Shown in pieces: positions 8,213 through 17,270 of a stretch of 64,000 bases of DNA. The translations under genes were made by a program, and so were the position numbers. A model generated the notes under the pieces. That model did no database searches. It was not told the origin of the DNA and was given only the letters and a program-made list of their open reading frames with translations. The DNA lies in the NCBI RefSeq assembly GCF_041902845.1, contig NZ_CP159486.1:62001-126000 (forward strand). Direction: 5' to 3'. Every line of letters starts with the position of its first letter. Positions within the stretch are counted from its first letter, which is position 1. This stretch comes from Limibacterium fermenti (GTDB lineage Bacteria; Bacteroidota; Bacteroidia; Bacteroidales; Dysgonomonadaceae).

Positions 8213-9859
8213 ATGAATTATTCTTTAATCCGAAAAATTGCAGTATTGAGTGTTTTCCTCTTTGTCGGGTTTTCCCTCTCGGCGAGAGAAATAAAAATGA
8301 AGATCAGTAAGAAGTACCTGAATTTCCCCGTTTCGAACGCGCAAAGCCGGAGTAAGATGACCTTCAAAGTAGAGGGGCAACCTGACTTGTCGGTAGTGAT
8401 CCGTCTTGCTCCGGGTGAGGCAGACTACTGGGTATTTAAAGATGTTTCCAATCTGGAAGGGAAAATTCTAACCATCGGTTATGATGGAGATAGCGAAGGA
8501 TTGAACCAAATATTTCAGGATGATCTGATTGTGGGGCAAGACAGTTTGTATAACGAAAAGAACCGCCCACAATTCCATTTCACCACACGCCGCGGATGGA
8601 TCAATGATCCGAATGGCCTTATATACTACGAAGGGGAATATCATTTGTTTTACCAACATAATCCGTATGAGCGCGATTGGGAAAATATGCACTGGGGACA
8701 TGCGGTGAGTCCAGATCTTGTCCATTGGGAAGAGTTACCCGATGCTCTATTCCCAGACGAGCTGGGTACGATGTTTTCGGGTTCTGCAGTGATCGATTAC
8801 GAGAATACTGCCGGATACAATAAAGGAGAAACTCCTGCGATGGTCGCATTTTATACAGCCGATAGTCCGACAAAGCAAGTGCAATGTATGGCATACAGTC
8901 TTGATAAGGGCCGTTCCTGGACAAAATACGATAAGAATCCTCTGATTGATTCAAAACATATCTGGAACAGTAAAGATACGCGCGACCCCAAAGTGTTTTG
9001 GTACGCACCGGGCAATCATTGGACGATGGTACTTCATGAGCGAGATGGACATTCTATCTATACCTCTTCTGACCTGAAAGACTGGAAATATCAAAGCCAT
9101 GTCACCGGATTCTGGGAATGCCCTGAGTTATTCGAACTTCCTGTGGATGGAAATCCGGAAAACACGAAATGGGTAATGTACGGAGCTTCGGGCACTTACA
9201 TGCTTGGCTCTTTTGACGGAAAAGTGTTCACCCCCGAGAAAGGTAAATATCAGTATTCCTCAGGAGCTATCTATGCCGCACAGACTTACACGAATATGCC
9301 GGATGGAAGACGGATTCAGGTGGGATGGGGACGTATCACCCATCCGGAGATGCCTTTCAACGGGATGATGCTGTTGCCTACTGAACTGACACTGCGCACC
9401 ACAAAAGATGGCCCCCGGCTGTTTAATGTACCTGTAAAAGAAACCGAAATGCTTTTTACTCCTGTTCATCGTTGGCAAAATCTTACTTCCGATAAAGCAA
9501 ATGAGCTCTTGAAAGAGTTTTATGATATCGATTGCCTGCGTATCAAAACCGCCATTAAGTTATCGCATGCTACAGATGCCGGCTTTAATTTATTCGGCCA
9601 ACGTTTGGTGGGTTACGATATGAATTTTAATACGATTAATGGCGTGTTCTATTCTCCTGAAGATATGACAAGCATGGAACTTTCTGCCGATATATATATT
9701 GACCGTACTTCGATTGAAGTATTCATCGATGGGGGAGCATATTCTTATTCTATGGAGAGAAAACCTGACAGTAATAACTCCGAAGGGTTTCATTTCTGGG
9801 GAAATAATATTGAAGTGAAAGACTTACAGGTTTTTTCCGTAAAGTCGATTTGGAACTAG
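8213..9859 (+). CDS. GH32 beta-fructosidase (levanase/inulinase type)
   Basis: This 548-residue exported enzyme hydrolyses beta-fructoside links in inulin, levan or sucrose. A signal peptide (1-24, no lipobox) precedes a roughly 85-residue N-terminal domain of the DUF4980 kind often fused to Bacteroidales GH32 enzymes. The five-bladed catalytic propeller begins near 120. The nucleophile is Asp132 in WINDPNG, the transition-state stabiliser is Asp258 in RDP, and the acid/base is Glu302 in WECPELF, so all three catalytic residues are present. A C-terminal beta-sandwich (about 430-548) includes DRTSIEVFIDGG. Without a lipobox it is likely periplasmic. It is the only glycosidase of the locus, so inulin versus levan specificity cannot be told from the sequence. 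Confidence 0.93.
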   Translation: MNYSLIRKIAVLSVFLFVGFSLSAREIKMKISKKYLNFPVSNAQSRSKMTFKVEGQPDLSVVIRLAPGEADYWVFKDVSNLEGKILTIGYDGDSEGLNQIFQDDLIVGQDSLYNEKNRPQFHFTTRRGWINDPNGLIYYEGEYHLFYQHNPYERDWENMHWGHAVSPDLVHWEELPDALFPDELGTMFSGSAVIDYENTAGYNKGETPAMVAFYTADSPTKQVQCMAYSLDKGRSWTKYDKNPLIDSKHIWNSKDTRDPKVFWYAPGNHWTMVLHERDGHSIYTSSDLKDWKYQSHVTGFWECPELFELPVDGNPENTKWVMYGASGTYMLGSFDGKVFTPEKGKYQYSSGAIYAAQTYTNMPDGRRIQVGWGRITHPEMPFNGMMLLPTELTLRTTKDGPRLFNVPVKETEMLFTPVHRWQNLTSDKANELLKEFYDIDCLRIKTAIKLSHATDAGFNLFGQRLVGYDMNFNTINGVFYSPEDMTSMELSADIYIDRTSIEVFIDGGAYSYSMERKPDSNNSEGFHFWGNNIEVKDLQVFSVKSIWN

Positions 9860-9940
9860 CATAAAGCTCAGGTGAAATAGACTGTTTGCAATTACCGTCA
9901 TGTTCGATATTGAAAATTGCCGGTCATTTTTAGTAGAAAT

Positions 9941-11125
9941 ATGGATAAAAGTATGAATTTACAGAAGCAAGAAAAAACAGTTTTGAAAATCATCCCCGTG
10001 ATGCTGGCGTTTTTCGCCATGGGATTCGTCGATTTGGTCGGTATCGCGACGAATTATGTAAAGGCCGACTTCGACTTATCCGATACGGTGGCAAACCTTT
10101 TTCCGTCGATGGTCTTCTTCTGGTTCCTCATCTTTTCCGTCCCTACGGGGATGTTGATGAACCGCATCGGGCGCCGCAAAACGGTGCTGTTAAGTCTAGC
10201 CGTCACGGTGGCGGCGTTACTGATTCCCGTTTTGAACTACTCGTTTGTGTCGATGCTCCTCTCATTTTCTTTGCTGGGCATCGGAAACACCTTGATGCAA
10301 GTGTCTATCAATCCGTTATTGTCCAACATCATTAAAGGCGACAAGCTGGCAAGCTCGCTGACCCTCGGACAGTTCGTAAAGGCCATCGCCTCCTTCATCG
10401 CACCGTTTATCGCGGCATGGGCGGCGGCAAATTTAGGCGACTGGAAATACCTCTTCCCCATATTTATGGTTGTGGCCGTACTGGCAACTCTTTTACTGGG
10501 CTTTACACACATAAAAGAAGAAGACATGGCGGCAGGCAGAACCTCTTCGACATTCTTGCAATGTTTCTCGTTATTGGGCGATAAGGTCATATTGCTCTCT
10601 TTTCTGGGGATTATGTGTCATGTGGGGATAGACGTGGGGGTAAATGTGACCGCCCCCAAAATATTAATGGAGCGCTTGGACATGCCGCTTGCCGATGCGG
10701 GCTTTGCCACGAGCCTCTACTTCCTGTTCCGTACAATAGGATGCTTCACGGGAGCTTTCGTATTGGCGCGTTTCTCCTCAAAGAAGTTCTTTGCCGTCAG
10801 TGTCGTGCTGATGGTCCTTTCGATGGCCGGGTTATTGATTTTCGACAGCCTGACGCTTATTTATATTTCCATTGCCTTGGTCGGATTGGGTAATTCGAAT
10901 ATTTTCCCCATCATTTTGTCGAAGGCGATGTTATACAAACCCGAAAAGAAGAATGAAGTATCGGCATTGATGATAATGGGACTTTTCGGAGGAACCGTTT
11001 TCCCGTTGCTGATGGGCGTCGTGACTGATGCCATGTCCTCGCAAACAGGGGCGTTAATCGTATTGAGTGTAGGTGTGGTTTATCTGATATTTCTTTCGTT
11101 CAAATTGAAAGAAGATAACTCCTAA
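9941..11125 (+). CDS. MFS sugar permease, probable fructose transporter
   Basis: This inner-membrane protein of about 394 residues has roughly twelve transmembrane segments and the MFS loop motif GMLMNRIGRRK after helix 2. It belongs with FucP-like or glucose/galactose-type MFS sugar importers. Its position between a GH32 fructosidase and a fructokinase matches the fructose permease of the B. thetaiotaomicron levan locus (BT1758), so fructose import is the likely role. A TTG codon at 9917 would extend the frame, but the ATG at 9941 (or 9953) is the better start because it sits directly before the conserved N-terminus. The kinase follows 37 bp downstream. Confidence 0.85.
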   Translation: MDKSMNLQKQEKTVLKIIPVMLAFFAMGFVDLVGIATNYVKADFDLSDTVANLFPSMVFFWFLIFSVPTGMLMNRIGRRKTVLLSLAVTVAALLIPVLNYSFVSMLLSFSLLGIGNTLMQVSINPLLSNIIKGDKLASSLTLGQFVKAIASFIAPFIAAWAAANLGDWKYLFPIFMVVAVLATLLLGFTHIKEEDMAAGRTSSTFLQCFSLLGDKVILLSFLGIMCHVGIDVGVNVTAPKILMERLDMPLADAGFATSLYFLFRTIGCFTGAFVLARFSSKKFFAVSVVLMVLSMAGLLIFDSLTLIYISIALVGLGNSNIFPIILSKAMLYKPEKKNEVSALMIMGLFGGTVFPLLMGVVTDAMSSQTGALIVLSVGVVYLIFLSFKLKEDNS

Positions 11126-11162
11126 AAAAACGAATTTAATTTTGTGATTTTTAATCGATTAT

Positions 11163-12053
11163 ATGGATAAAATAATAGTAGGTCTCGGGGAAATACTTTG
11201 GGATGTATTCCCCGAGCGTAAAATATTGGGCGGAGCGCCGGCTAATTTCGCTTATCATGTTTCTCAATTCGGATTTAACGGGTATGCGCTCAGCGCTATC
11301 GGAAACGACTTGCTGGGGAAGGAAGTTCTCCGTTCTTTGGAAGAGAAGAACCTGAATTATCTTATCGAGACGACCGATTATCCGACGGGCACCGTACAAG
11401 TGACTCTCTCGGATAAAGGGGTTCCGGAATATGAAATCTGCGAAAATGTCGCATGGGATAATATTCCGTTTACCAACCGCACCGAAAATCTGGCAAAAAA
11501 CACTTCGGCGGTATGTTTCGGCTCTTTGGCGCAACGCAGCACAAAATCGCGCGAAACCATCCGGAAGTTCCTGAAGACGGTTCCGTCCGGCTGCTTGAAA
11601 ATCTTCGATATCAATCTGCGCCAACAATTTTATACGAAGAGTGTGGTTGAAGAGTCGTTGCAATTGGCCAATGTGTTGAAAATAAATGACGATGAGATAA
11701 AAATCATCGGCGAGTTATTCGATTGGGAGTCGTTCAATGAGCAGGAGATAGGGCGTAAATTATTAACGCAATACGATTTTGAAATCGTGATCCTCACCAA
11801 AGGTACCGAAGGCAGTTTTGTTTTTGACCCCGAAGGCGTTTCGTACTGTCCCACGCCTCAAGTGGCTGTGGCCGATACGGTGGGGGCGGGCGATTCGTTC
11901 ACGGCCGCGTTTGTAGCCGCCTATCTGCACGGAAAGCCCATTGCCGAAGCGCATCAGTTGGCCGTCGAAGTGTCGGCTTATGTCTGTCGGCAACATGGTG
12001 CGATGCCCAAACTGGCCGATGCGCACACCGAATTGTTTCGCAAAATGCCTTAG
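11163..12053 (+). CDS. PfkB-family fructokinase
   Basis: This 296-residue ribokinase-family sugar kinase phosphorylates cytoplasmic fructose to feed glycolysis. The N-terminal PfkB signature GGAPANFAYHVSQFG lies at about residues 21-36. The C-terminal signature DTVGAGDSFTAAF (about 238-250) carries the catalytic Asp within the anion-hole loop GAGD. It completes the fructan pathway: surface binding and import (SusCD), cleavage (GH32), uptake (MFS), phosphorylation. It ends 4 bp before a 21-bp-period repeat array, and the first clear terminator lies only after that array. The fructose preference is inferred from family and context. Confidence 0.92.
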   Translation: MDKIIVGLGEILWDVFPERKILGGAPANFAYHVSQFGFNGYALSAIGNDLLGKEVLRSLEEKNLNYLIETTDYPTGTVQVTLSDKGVPEYEICENVAWDNIPFTNRTENLAKNTSAVCFGSLAQRSTKSRETIRKFLKTVPSGCLKIFDINLRQQFYTKSVVEESLQLANVLKINDDEIKIIGELFDWESFNEQEIGRKLLTQYDFEIVILTKGTEGSFVFDPEGVSYCPTPQVAVADTVGAGDSFTAAFVAAYLHGKPIAEAHQLAVEVSAYVCRQHGAMPKLADAHTELFRKMP

Positions 12054-12056
12054 GTA

Positions 12057-12385
12057 TCTCAAGCATCCGCTGCATCGCCGCAAGCAGTCGGTGTTCTGTT
12101 TGAAAAGGCCGCTGCAAGGATATAAAAGGCCGGTGCAGGACTGAAATATACCGGTGAACGACTAAAAGATACCATTGCACGACCTAAAGATGCCAATGCA
12201 CGACCTAAAGATGCCAATGAAGCATCCAAAGCTGCCATTGAGGCAGCTTGAGATGTCATTGCATGACCTAAAGCTGTCAATGTTTCATCTAAAACTGCCA
12301 TTGAGGCAGTTTCAAACGTCATTGAATCACCGTAAACTGCCATTGAGGCAGTCGCAATCATCAATGAAGCAGTCGCAGCCATTGT
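12057..12385. repeat. degenerate 21-bp-period minisatellite (7-codon periodicity)
   Basis: About fifteen diverged 21-bp units run head to tail. The clearest are two identical copies of ATGCACGACCTAAAGATGCCA near 12190-12232, and units containing CTGCCATTGAGGCAG recur. On the plus strand the period reads as heptapeptides such as MHDLKMP, with two in-frame stops in the left part. On the minus strand the whole block is open for 107 codons with heptads such as LASLGRA and MAALDAS. It lies between convergent genes and before the plus-strand terminator, so it is probably transcribed as the 3' tail of the fructokinase operon. No recognised protein family fits either reading. Confidence 0.85.
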
Positions 12386-12400
12386 CGAACCACCGAAGAA

Positions 12401-12446
12401 TACCCGTTCATTTTGCCCTAAGGGCAGTGAATGGGTACCTTTTTTA
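12401..12446 (+). terminator. rho-independent terminator of the fructan operon
   Basis: TACCC (12401-12405) pairs with GGGTA (12433-12437), continuing through GTTCAT/GTGAAT wobble pairs and TGCCCT/AGGGCA to a tight loop. A T-run follows at 12440-12445. The T-run is on the plus strand only, so it terminates transcription from the fructokinase side, after the minisatellite. Confidence 0.75.
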
Positions 12447-12455
12447 TATTTCTTA

Positions 12456-13463
12456 TCACGAGTGTAAGGTTCTATACATTTTCGGGCTTATTCCATATTT
12501 CCGTTTAAAAGCATTCGTAAAATGCGAGGGATATTCATACCCGCATCCGTCTGCAATTTCAGCAATCGGTTTGTCGGTATCGAGCAACATCTTACGGGCC
12601 AACTCCATTTTATATTCAAACAAACACTCATATACCGTTTGATTGAATACCTCTTTAAATCCCGATTTCAGCTTATAATCGTTAATACCGACTTTTCTCG
12701 ACAGCTCTATGATGGTGGGAGGCGTTTTAAACTCAGAGAGTAATATCCTTCGAGCCTCGTGTATTTTATCGATATCCCTTTTTCGTTTGCAACACCACTG
12801 GTTGCACAGGCTTCGTTCCGGATATTCTTCTTGATAAAGCAACAAAGTCAATAACTCCAGCACTTTAGCTTCTACGTACATCTCCGCGATGTTTCCCATG
12901 AGTTGCGCATTCTTAATTTGTGAAATTACAGCATTCATGTGGCAGGAAGTCGCATGTCGTTCTTTCCCGTTAAATTCCCAAAAGTTCCCTTTTTGATATC
13001 GCCTGTACAAACCGGTCAGCAAGTCGGGGTATCTATTCGTTAGTTTCTCAAGATAACGGTCTTCTATCCCGATTTCAAATGACGAATAAAGGGCGCTTTT
13101 TCGATATGAAGCGCTACCGGACAGGAATTGCGGAATAGCCCACATATAATTTTCCCCTCCTTTTTGGTTGATGGTTTTATTTTGGGCGCTATATTGCAAA
13201 ATCCCCTGCTGCATAAATTGTAAATTCAGAACGGAGTTTAAAGAGTATTCCATTTCTACCGCGATATCTCTATTGAAGAGGCTTTGCCACTCTTGAATTC
13301 TAAACCCGTCGAATAAGGCGACCTTGTGCGAATGGAAGCCCAACTGTTCATCCGTTTTGAAATCATGGGAAGTCCGGAACAATTTATCGCAGTGGACTAT
13401 TTGTCCCGATGCGGCAAGCTCGAACAGGTCATTCCCCGTAACTCTTATCGTATTATCTGTCAT
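12456..13463 (-). CDS. AraC-family regulator (PchR-like) of the adjacent iron-uptake genes
   Basis: This protein has about 335 residues. A less conserved N-terminal region carries the C-terminal AraC HTH (about 235-335), with IIELSRKVGINDYKLKSGF as the first helix-turn-helix and IAEIADGCGYEYPSHFTNAFKR as the second, the latter split here from its flanks. The layout, including FNQTVYECLFEYKMELARKM, is like the siderophore-responsive PchR group. The frame is open upstream to 13487, but a TACTTTTG -7 box lies at 13485-13492, so the ATG at 13463 is the likely start. It is divergent from a TonB receptor and siderophore-type lipoprotein, its probable targets. Confidence 0.85.
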   Translation of the reverse strand: MTDNTIRVTGNDLFELAASGQIVHCDKLFRTSHDFKTDEQLGFHSHKVALFDGFRIQEWQSLFNRDIAVEMEYSLNSVLNLQFMQQGILQYSAQNKTINQKGGENYMWAIPQFLSGSASYRKSALYSSFEIGIEDRYLEKLTNRYPDLLTGLYRRYQKGNFWEFNGKERHATSCHMNAVISQIKNAQLMGNIAEMYVEAKVLELLTLLLYQEEYPERSLCNQWCCKRKRDIDKIHEARRILLSEFKTPPTIIELSRKVGINDYKLKSGFKEVFNQTVYECLFEYKMELARKMLLDTDKPIAEIADGCGYEYPSHFTNAFKRKYGISPKMYRTLHS

Positions 13464-13484
13464 CTTTTTCTTCTTCTTACAAAA

Positions 13485-13572
13485 CAAAAGTAAAGATATC
13501 GATTTTATCCGTCAGATTTAATTTTTACTCCCGAATATTTAAGTTCCAAAGGAAGTCTTCGAGCTACCTTTG
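13485..13572. promoter_or_regulatory. divergent promoter region between AraC regulator and TonB receptor
   Basis: Two Bacteroidales -7 boxes (TAnnTTTG) face outward. TACTTTTG lies on the minus strand at 13485-13492, serving the AraC gene. TACCTTTG lies on the plus strand at 13565-13572, about 37 bp before the TonB receptor. No clear -33 element is visible. Sites for the AraC regulator and iron control would be expected between them, but I see no strong repeat. Confidence 0.5.
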
Positions 13573-13608
13573 TCTCCGTTTACAGGTAATGATAATTAAA
13601 AGAGTCAG

Positions 13609-15936
13609 ATGAGAAGGACGGTCTTTATCCTTGTGTGTTTTCTGCTTGCATGCCTATACGCGGAAGCGCAGCAAACAACCAGACTTAACGGAAAAGTGAC
13701 AGACAAAAGCAACGGGCATCCCCTTGTTGGGGCGGATGTTTACATTCAAACGCTGCAAAAGGGAACCGCCAGCGCTGCAAATGGAACGTATTCCCTCGAA
13801 ATTCCGGACGGAATATACGAAATTTCTATTTCTTATGTCGGATATAAAACGCAAAAGAAGCGGATTCAACTCAACGGTAAAGAGCGATACCTGAATGTCC
13901 AACTCACGGCAATATCGGAACATCTGAATGAAGTGACAATTATCGGCAAATCCAAAACACAGGCGCTTCGGGAAAATGCAATGCCTGTTTCCGTAATAAA
14001 TATGGAGCAATTGCAAGGTATGGTGGGGAATATAAGCGATATTTTGTCGAAAACGTCCGGAATGCAAGTCCGCATGTCCGGTGCGGCAGGCAGTAACGCA
14101 CGCCTTTCGGTGCGCGGGCTGGAGGGAAAAAGAATCGGCTACTTCATGGACGACCTGGCAATGAACGACAACAATGAATTTCTGGATATCAACGATATTC
14201 CCATCGACTTTATCGAGCGCATCGAAATTTATAAAGGCATTGTTCCGGCCCGGCTCGGCGGAAGTTCCATAGGCGGAGCCGTGAATTTCGTTATGAAAGA
14301 GTTTCCGGCCCGGTATGCAGATGCCAGCTATTCGTTCGGTTCTTTCAACACCCACAAGGCGAATTTCACTTTCCGGCGCAACAAAAATGGATACAAAGCC
14401 GGCATCGGAGGTTACTATACGTTTGCCGACAATGATTATGAAATGGAACTCTCGCTACAGCCCGGCCGTTACATCCGGCGAGACCACGACGGTTTTGAGA
14501 AACTGACTGTCGGCGGGTCGTTCACGTCCACCCGCTGGTGGTTCGATGAAGTCGAGTTGGAAGGGATTTATATTACTTCTAAAAAGGAAATCCAGGGTAT
14601 CGAATATAATATTCAACAAGCCGGAAACCACAGCCGGGTGTGGGTCTTGAACAATCATATCGAGAAAAGAGATTTCCTTCTTGAGGGGCTGAATCTGGAT
14701 ATCAACAATGCCGTGACGTATTCTTTATATGAATTCAGGGATACCGCGATGACGCGCTACGATTGGGATGGGACGCCTTACGCGCCCGTCAGCGCTTATG
14801 GTGGCGAAATCAAAGGATACGACACCCGCAATAAAGCTGTCAACACGTTTCAACGCACCAATTTAGAATACTCCATCGACAAACGGCACCGTATAAACTT
14901 CAGTTCGCAGTACCGGTTTGTCCGGGGTGTCCCTAACGATTCGTTACGCGACAAGATTGTCGGCTATCAAACTGCATTCAATAGTACGATGCACAATTGG
15001 GTTACCGGGCTTTCTTACGAATACAATACCGATAACCAAAAAATAACCAATGTATTCACGGGCCGGTTTTACTATTATAAGATGCAAACCAAATTGATTC
15101 CCGCTTTTGCCGTCATAAAAGATACGCCCGAAGATATTACGAACGAAAAAAGCGATTTCGGCATCAGCGAGGCTATCCGTTATCGACTGACGGACCAATC
15201 CCTGATAAAAGCATCGGCGGCCTATGACGTCCGATTGCCTTCCGGCGAAGAACTAGTGGGCGACGGTTTTCTGATAGAACCCGCCGGCAACCTGAATCCC
15301 GAACGGAATGCCAGTTTTAACGCCGGTTTTATGTATGATAGCCGTTACAACGGACGCAACCGGTTCCAGTGGGAGATAAATGGGTTTATGATGTTTCTGA
15401 AAGATATGATTCGGCTTACGGGCGGGTCTTTACAATCCAAGTACGAAAACTTCGGTCAGATGCGGACGTTGGGCGTTGAACTGGAAACGAAGTGGGATGC
15501 CACCCCATGGTTGTACTTATGGGGAAACTTGACTTATCAGGATTTGCGCGACACACGCAAGTACCAACCCGGCTCTATGGTTGCCAATCCGACAAAAGGC
15601 GACCGCATACCCAACATCCCCTATTTCTTTACCAATATTGGGGCGGAGTTGCATCGCGAAAATTTCTTCGGGGGCAAAGGACAAAATACCCGTTTATTCG
15701 TTGACTGTTCATTTGTGGAAGAATACTTTTACAACTTTGAACAAAGTATTCATCAGGAACGGCGTATTCCGCGTGCAGAGACCGTTAATGCCGGTCTGGA
15801 ACATAGTTTTCGCGACCGCACTATCTTCTTGAAGTTTCAAATGAATAACGTAACCGACAAGCAAGTCTTTTCCGAATTCAATCGTCCTTTACCGGGACGC
15901 AACTTTTCTGTAAAACTTCGATATATATGGAAGTAA
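13609..15936 (+). CDS. TonB-dependent receptor, probable siderophore/iron-complex transporter (XusA/FecA-like)
   Basis: This 775-residue outer-membrane receptor has a signal peptide (1-20) and a CarboxypepD_reg-like domain (about 25-110, LNGKVTDKSNGHPLVGADVYI). Its plug domain (about 118-235) contains the segments LSVRGLEGKRIGYFMDD and IEIYKGIVPARLGG. The beta-barrel ends in RYIWK without the usual terminal aromatic. It lacks the SusC-specific signature and has no SusD partner, so it is a small-ligand receptor rather than a glycan importer. A DUF4374-type lipoprotein follows after 34 bp and a PchR-like AraC gene is divergent, so an iron-siderophore ligand is likely. Confidence 0.88.
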   Translation: MRRTVFILVCFLLACLYAEAQQTTRLNGKVTDKSNGHPLVGADVYIQTLQKGTASAANGTYSLEIPDGIYEISISYVGYKTQKKRIQLNGKERYLNVQLTAISEHLNEVTIIGKSKTQALRENAMPVSVINMEQLQGMVGNISDILSKTSGMQVRMSGAAGSNARLSVRGLEGKRIGYFMDDLAMNDNNEFLDINDIPIDFIERIEIYKGIVPARLGGSSIGGAVNFVMKEFPARYADASYSFGSFNTHKANFTFRRNKNGYKAGIGGYYTFADNDYEMELSLQPGRYIRRDHDGFEKLTVGGSFTSTRWWFDEVELEGIYITSKKEIQGIEYNIQQAGNHSRVWVLNNHIEKRDFLLEGLNLDINNAVTYSLYEFRDTAMTRYDWDGTPYAPVSAYGGEIKGYDTRNKAVNTFQRTNLEYSIDKRHRINFSSQYRFVRGVPNDSLRDKIVGYQTAFNSTMHNWVTGLSYEYNTDNQKITNVFTGRFYYYKMQTKLIPAFAVIKDTPEDITNEKSDFGISEAIRYRLTDQSLIKASAAYDVRLPSGEELVGDGFLIEPAGNLNPERNASFNAGFMYDSRYNGRNRFQWEINGFMMFLKDMIRLTGGSLQSKYENFGQMRTLGVELETKWDATPWLYLWGNLTYQDLRDTRKYQPGSMVANPTKGDRIPNIPYFFTNIGAELHRENFFGGKGQNTRLFVDCSFVEEYFYNFEQSIHQERRIPRAETVNAGLEHSFRDRTIFLKFQMNNVTDKQVFSEFNRPLPGRNFSVKLRYIWK

Positions 15937-15970
15937 TATAAATCAATCATTTTTTAATAATAAGAAGAAT

Positions 15971-17179
15971 ATGAACAATAAATTGAGTTTTTTATCCCTG
16001 GTCATTTTGCTTGCTGTTTTGACTGCATGCCATAAGGATGACCCCACGCCGAATCCTGAAAATACCCGTAATATTTTATTTTCGGTACGTATCCCCGACG
16101 CTTCGGGAATGTCGGGGAGTGTGTACACGCTGCTCATCGATAACATCGACGCAGCCACTTACGATAATAAAACAGCGATCCCCACGGCATACGCCACGCC
16201 GCCCGTCATAATAGACGATTACGTGTTCGACCTCCCCGGTTTGACCACCGAGACCGATATCATCAAAAAATATGTCCGTGTGAACGGCCAGCTTGTCTTC
16301 GAAAAATCCTTCACTTGTCCGGCCGGTTCAGGTGCTATTTCATTGGTGACGAAAGGCGACAAGGCGTATGTTGCCTTGCGCGGATTGGGATTGATTTTGA
16401 TTCTGAATCACAAGACAATGGCGGAAATCGGGCGGATAGACCTGTCGGAGTATGGCGTAGGAGACCGCAACCCCGACCCTGCCATGATGCTTATTCGTGA
16501 CAATTTACTCTATGTCGGGCTAAACCAAATTGTAGGTGGAATGACGCCTGATCCCAAACGCGCCAAATCCGACGTGGTAATTATCGACACAAATACGGAT
16601 GCTGTACAGAAGATGATTACCGACGAACGGGGATATTCCATGCCGACCAATATCATGGGCGACATTCAGTCTATCTTTATGGATGAAAACAAAGATATTT
16701 ACATTAATTGCATGGCCGGCCTCGGTTATATCGGGCACAAAGGAGGACTGCTTCGTATTAAAGCAGGTGAAACGGTTTTCGATAATAGTTATGAGTTTTG
16801 CGTAACCGACAAAACGATCGAAGGAATAGATTATCCCCTGGATTGTCTGCGCGACATGGTATACACGGGCAACGGAAAACTCTATGCTTGCGCGAGTGTC
16901 AGCGGTTACTATAGCCCCACACCCGATTATTCGGCCGACCGGGTCGTCGTGTCTCTTGAAATTGATATTAAAAACAAGACCGTCAAAAAATTGGATATTC
17001 CCCGGGGAAATATCTTTGCCACGGCAGTAGGGCGGTATGGCGACAATATCCTGTTTGGTCTTGCCACGCAAACAGGCAACGGGTTTTACACGTATAATCA
17101 AAAGACGAAAGCCATTAGTGAGTCGCCGGTGATAAACACCGCCGGATTCCCTTTTTGCTTTAAGGTCTTTAAGGACTAA
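15971..17179 (+). CDS. DUF4374-family surface lipoprotein (XusB-like)
   Basis: This 402-residue lipoprotein has a signal peptide ending at lipobox LTAC (Cys17) and an Asp/Pro-rich tether (HKDDPTPNPENT). The remainder looks like a beta-propeller with recurrent blade-like segments, for example VTKGDKAYVALRGLGLILIL and LLYVGLNQIVGG. I assign it to the DUF4374 family. XusB, the surface siderophore-binding lipoprotein of Bacteroides, belongs to this kind of protein as far as I recall. It lies 34 bp after a TonB receptor, as XusB pairs with XusA. No PepSY inner-membrane partner (XusC) follows; instead a siderophore-type ABC importer lies convergently downstream. Siderophore binding is inferred. Confidence 0.75.
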   Translation: MNNKLSFLSLVILLAVLTACHKDDPTPNPENTRNILFSVRIPDASGMSGSVYTLLIDNIDAATYDNKTAIPTAYATPPVIIDDYVFDLPGLTTETDIIKKYVRVNGQLVFEKSFTCPAGSGAISLVTKGDKAYVALRGLGLILILNHKTMAEIGRIDLSEYGVGDRNPDPAMMLIRDNLLYVGLNQIVGGMTPDPKRAKSDVVIIDTNTDAVQKMITDERGYSMPTNIMGDIQSIFMDENKDIYINCMAGLGYIGHKGGLLRIKAGETVFDNSYEFCVTDKTIEGIDYPLDCLRDMVYTGNGKLYACASVSGYYSPTPDYSADRVVVSLEIDIKNKTVKKLDIPRGNIFATAVGRYGDNILFGLATQTGNGFYTYNQKTKAISESPVINTAGFPFCFKVFKD

Positions 17180-17208
17180 TCCGTTTGCCGGTATTGGATA
17201 GAATTAAT

Positions 17209-17256
17209 GAACAACCGTTCACGGGGAGGTGCTGCCTGTCAACGGTTGTTCCTTTT
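17209..17256. terminator. bidirectional terminator between convergent operons
   Basis: A perfect 11-bp stem, GAACAACCGTT (17209-17219) with AACGGTTGTTC (17241-17251), is followed by CTTTT on the plus strand. It lies between the convergent DUF4374 lipoprotein gene and the ABC binding-protein gene and can serve both. Confidence 0.75.
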
Positions 17257-17270
17257 AGGATAGTCTCACC

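Noticed and set aside
12057..12385. Possible CRISPR array
   Set aside because: The units are contiguous 21-bp degenerate copies without unique spacers of constant length, and no cas genes are nearby.
12175..12642. A 155-codon plus-strand frame through the minisatellite and beyond
   Set aside because: It runs through the fructokinase-operon terminator at 12401-12446 and into antisense of the AraC gene; the apparent protein is the 21-bp repeat read in frame.
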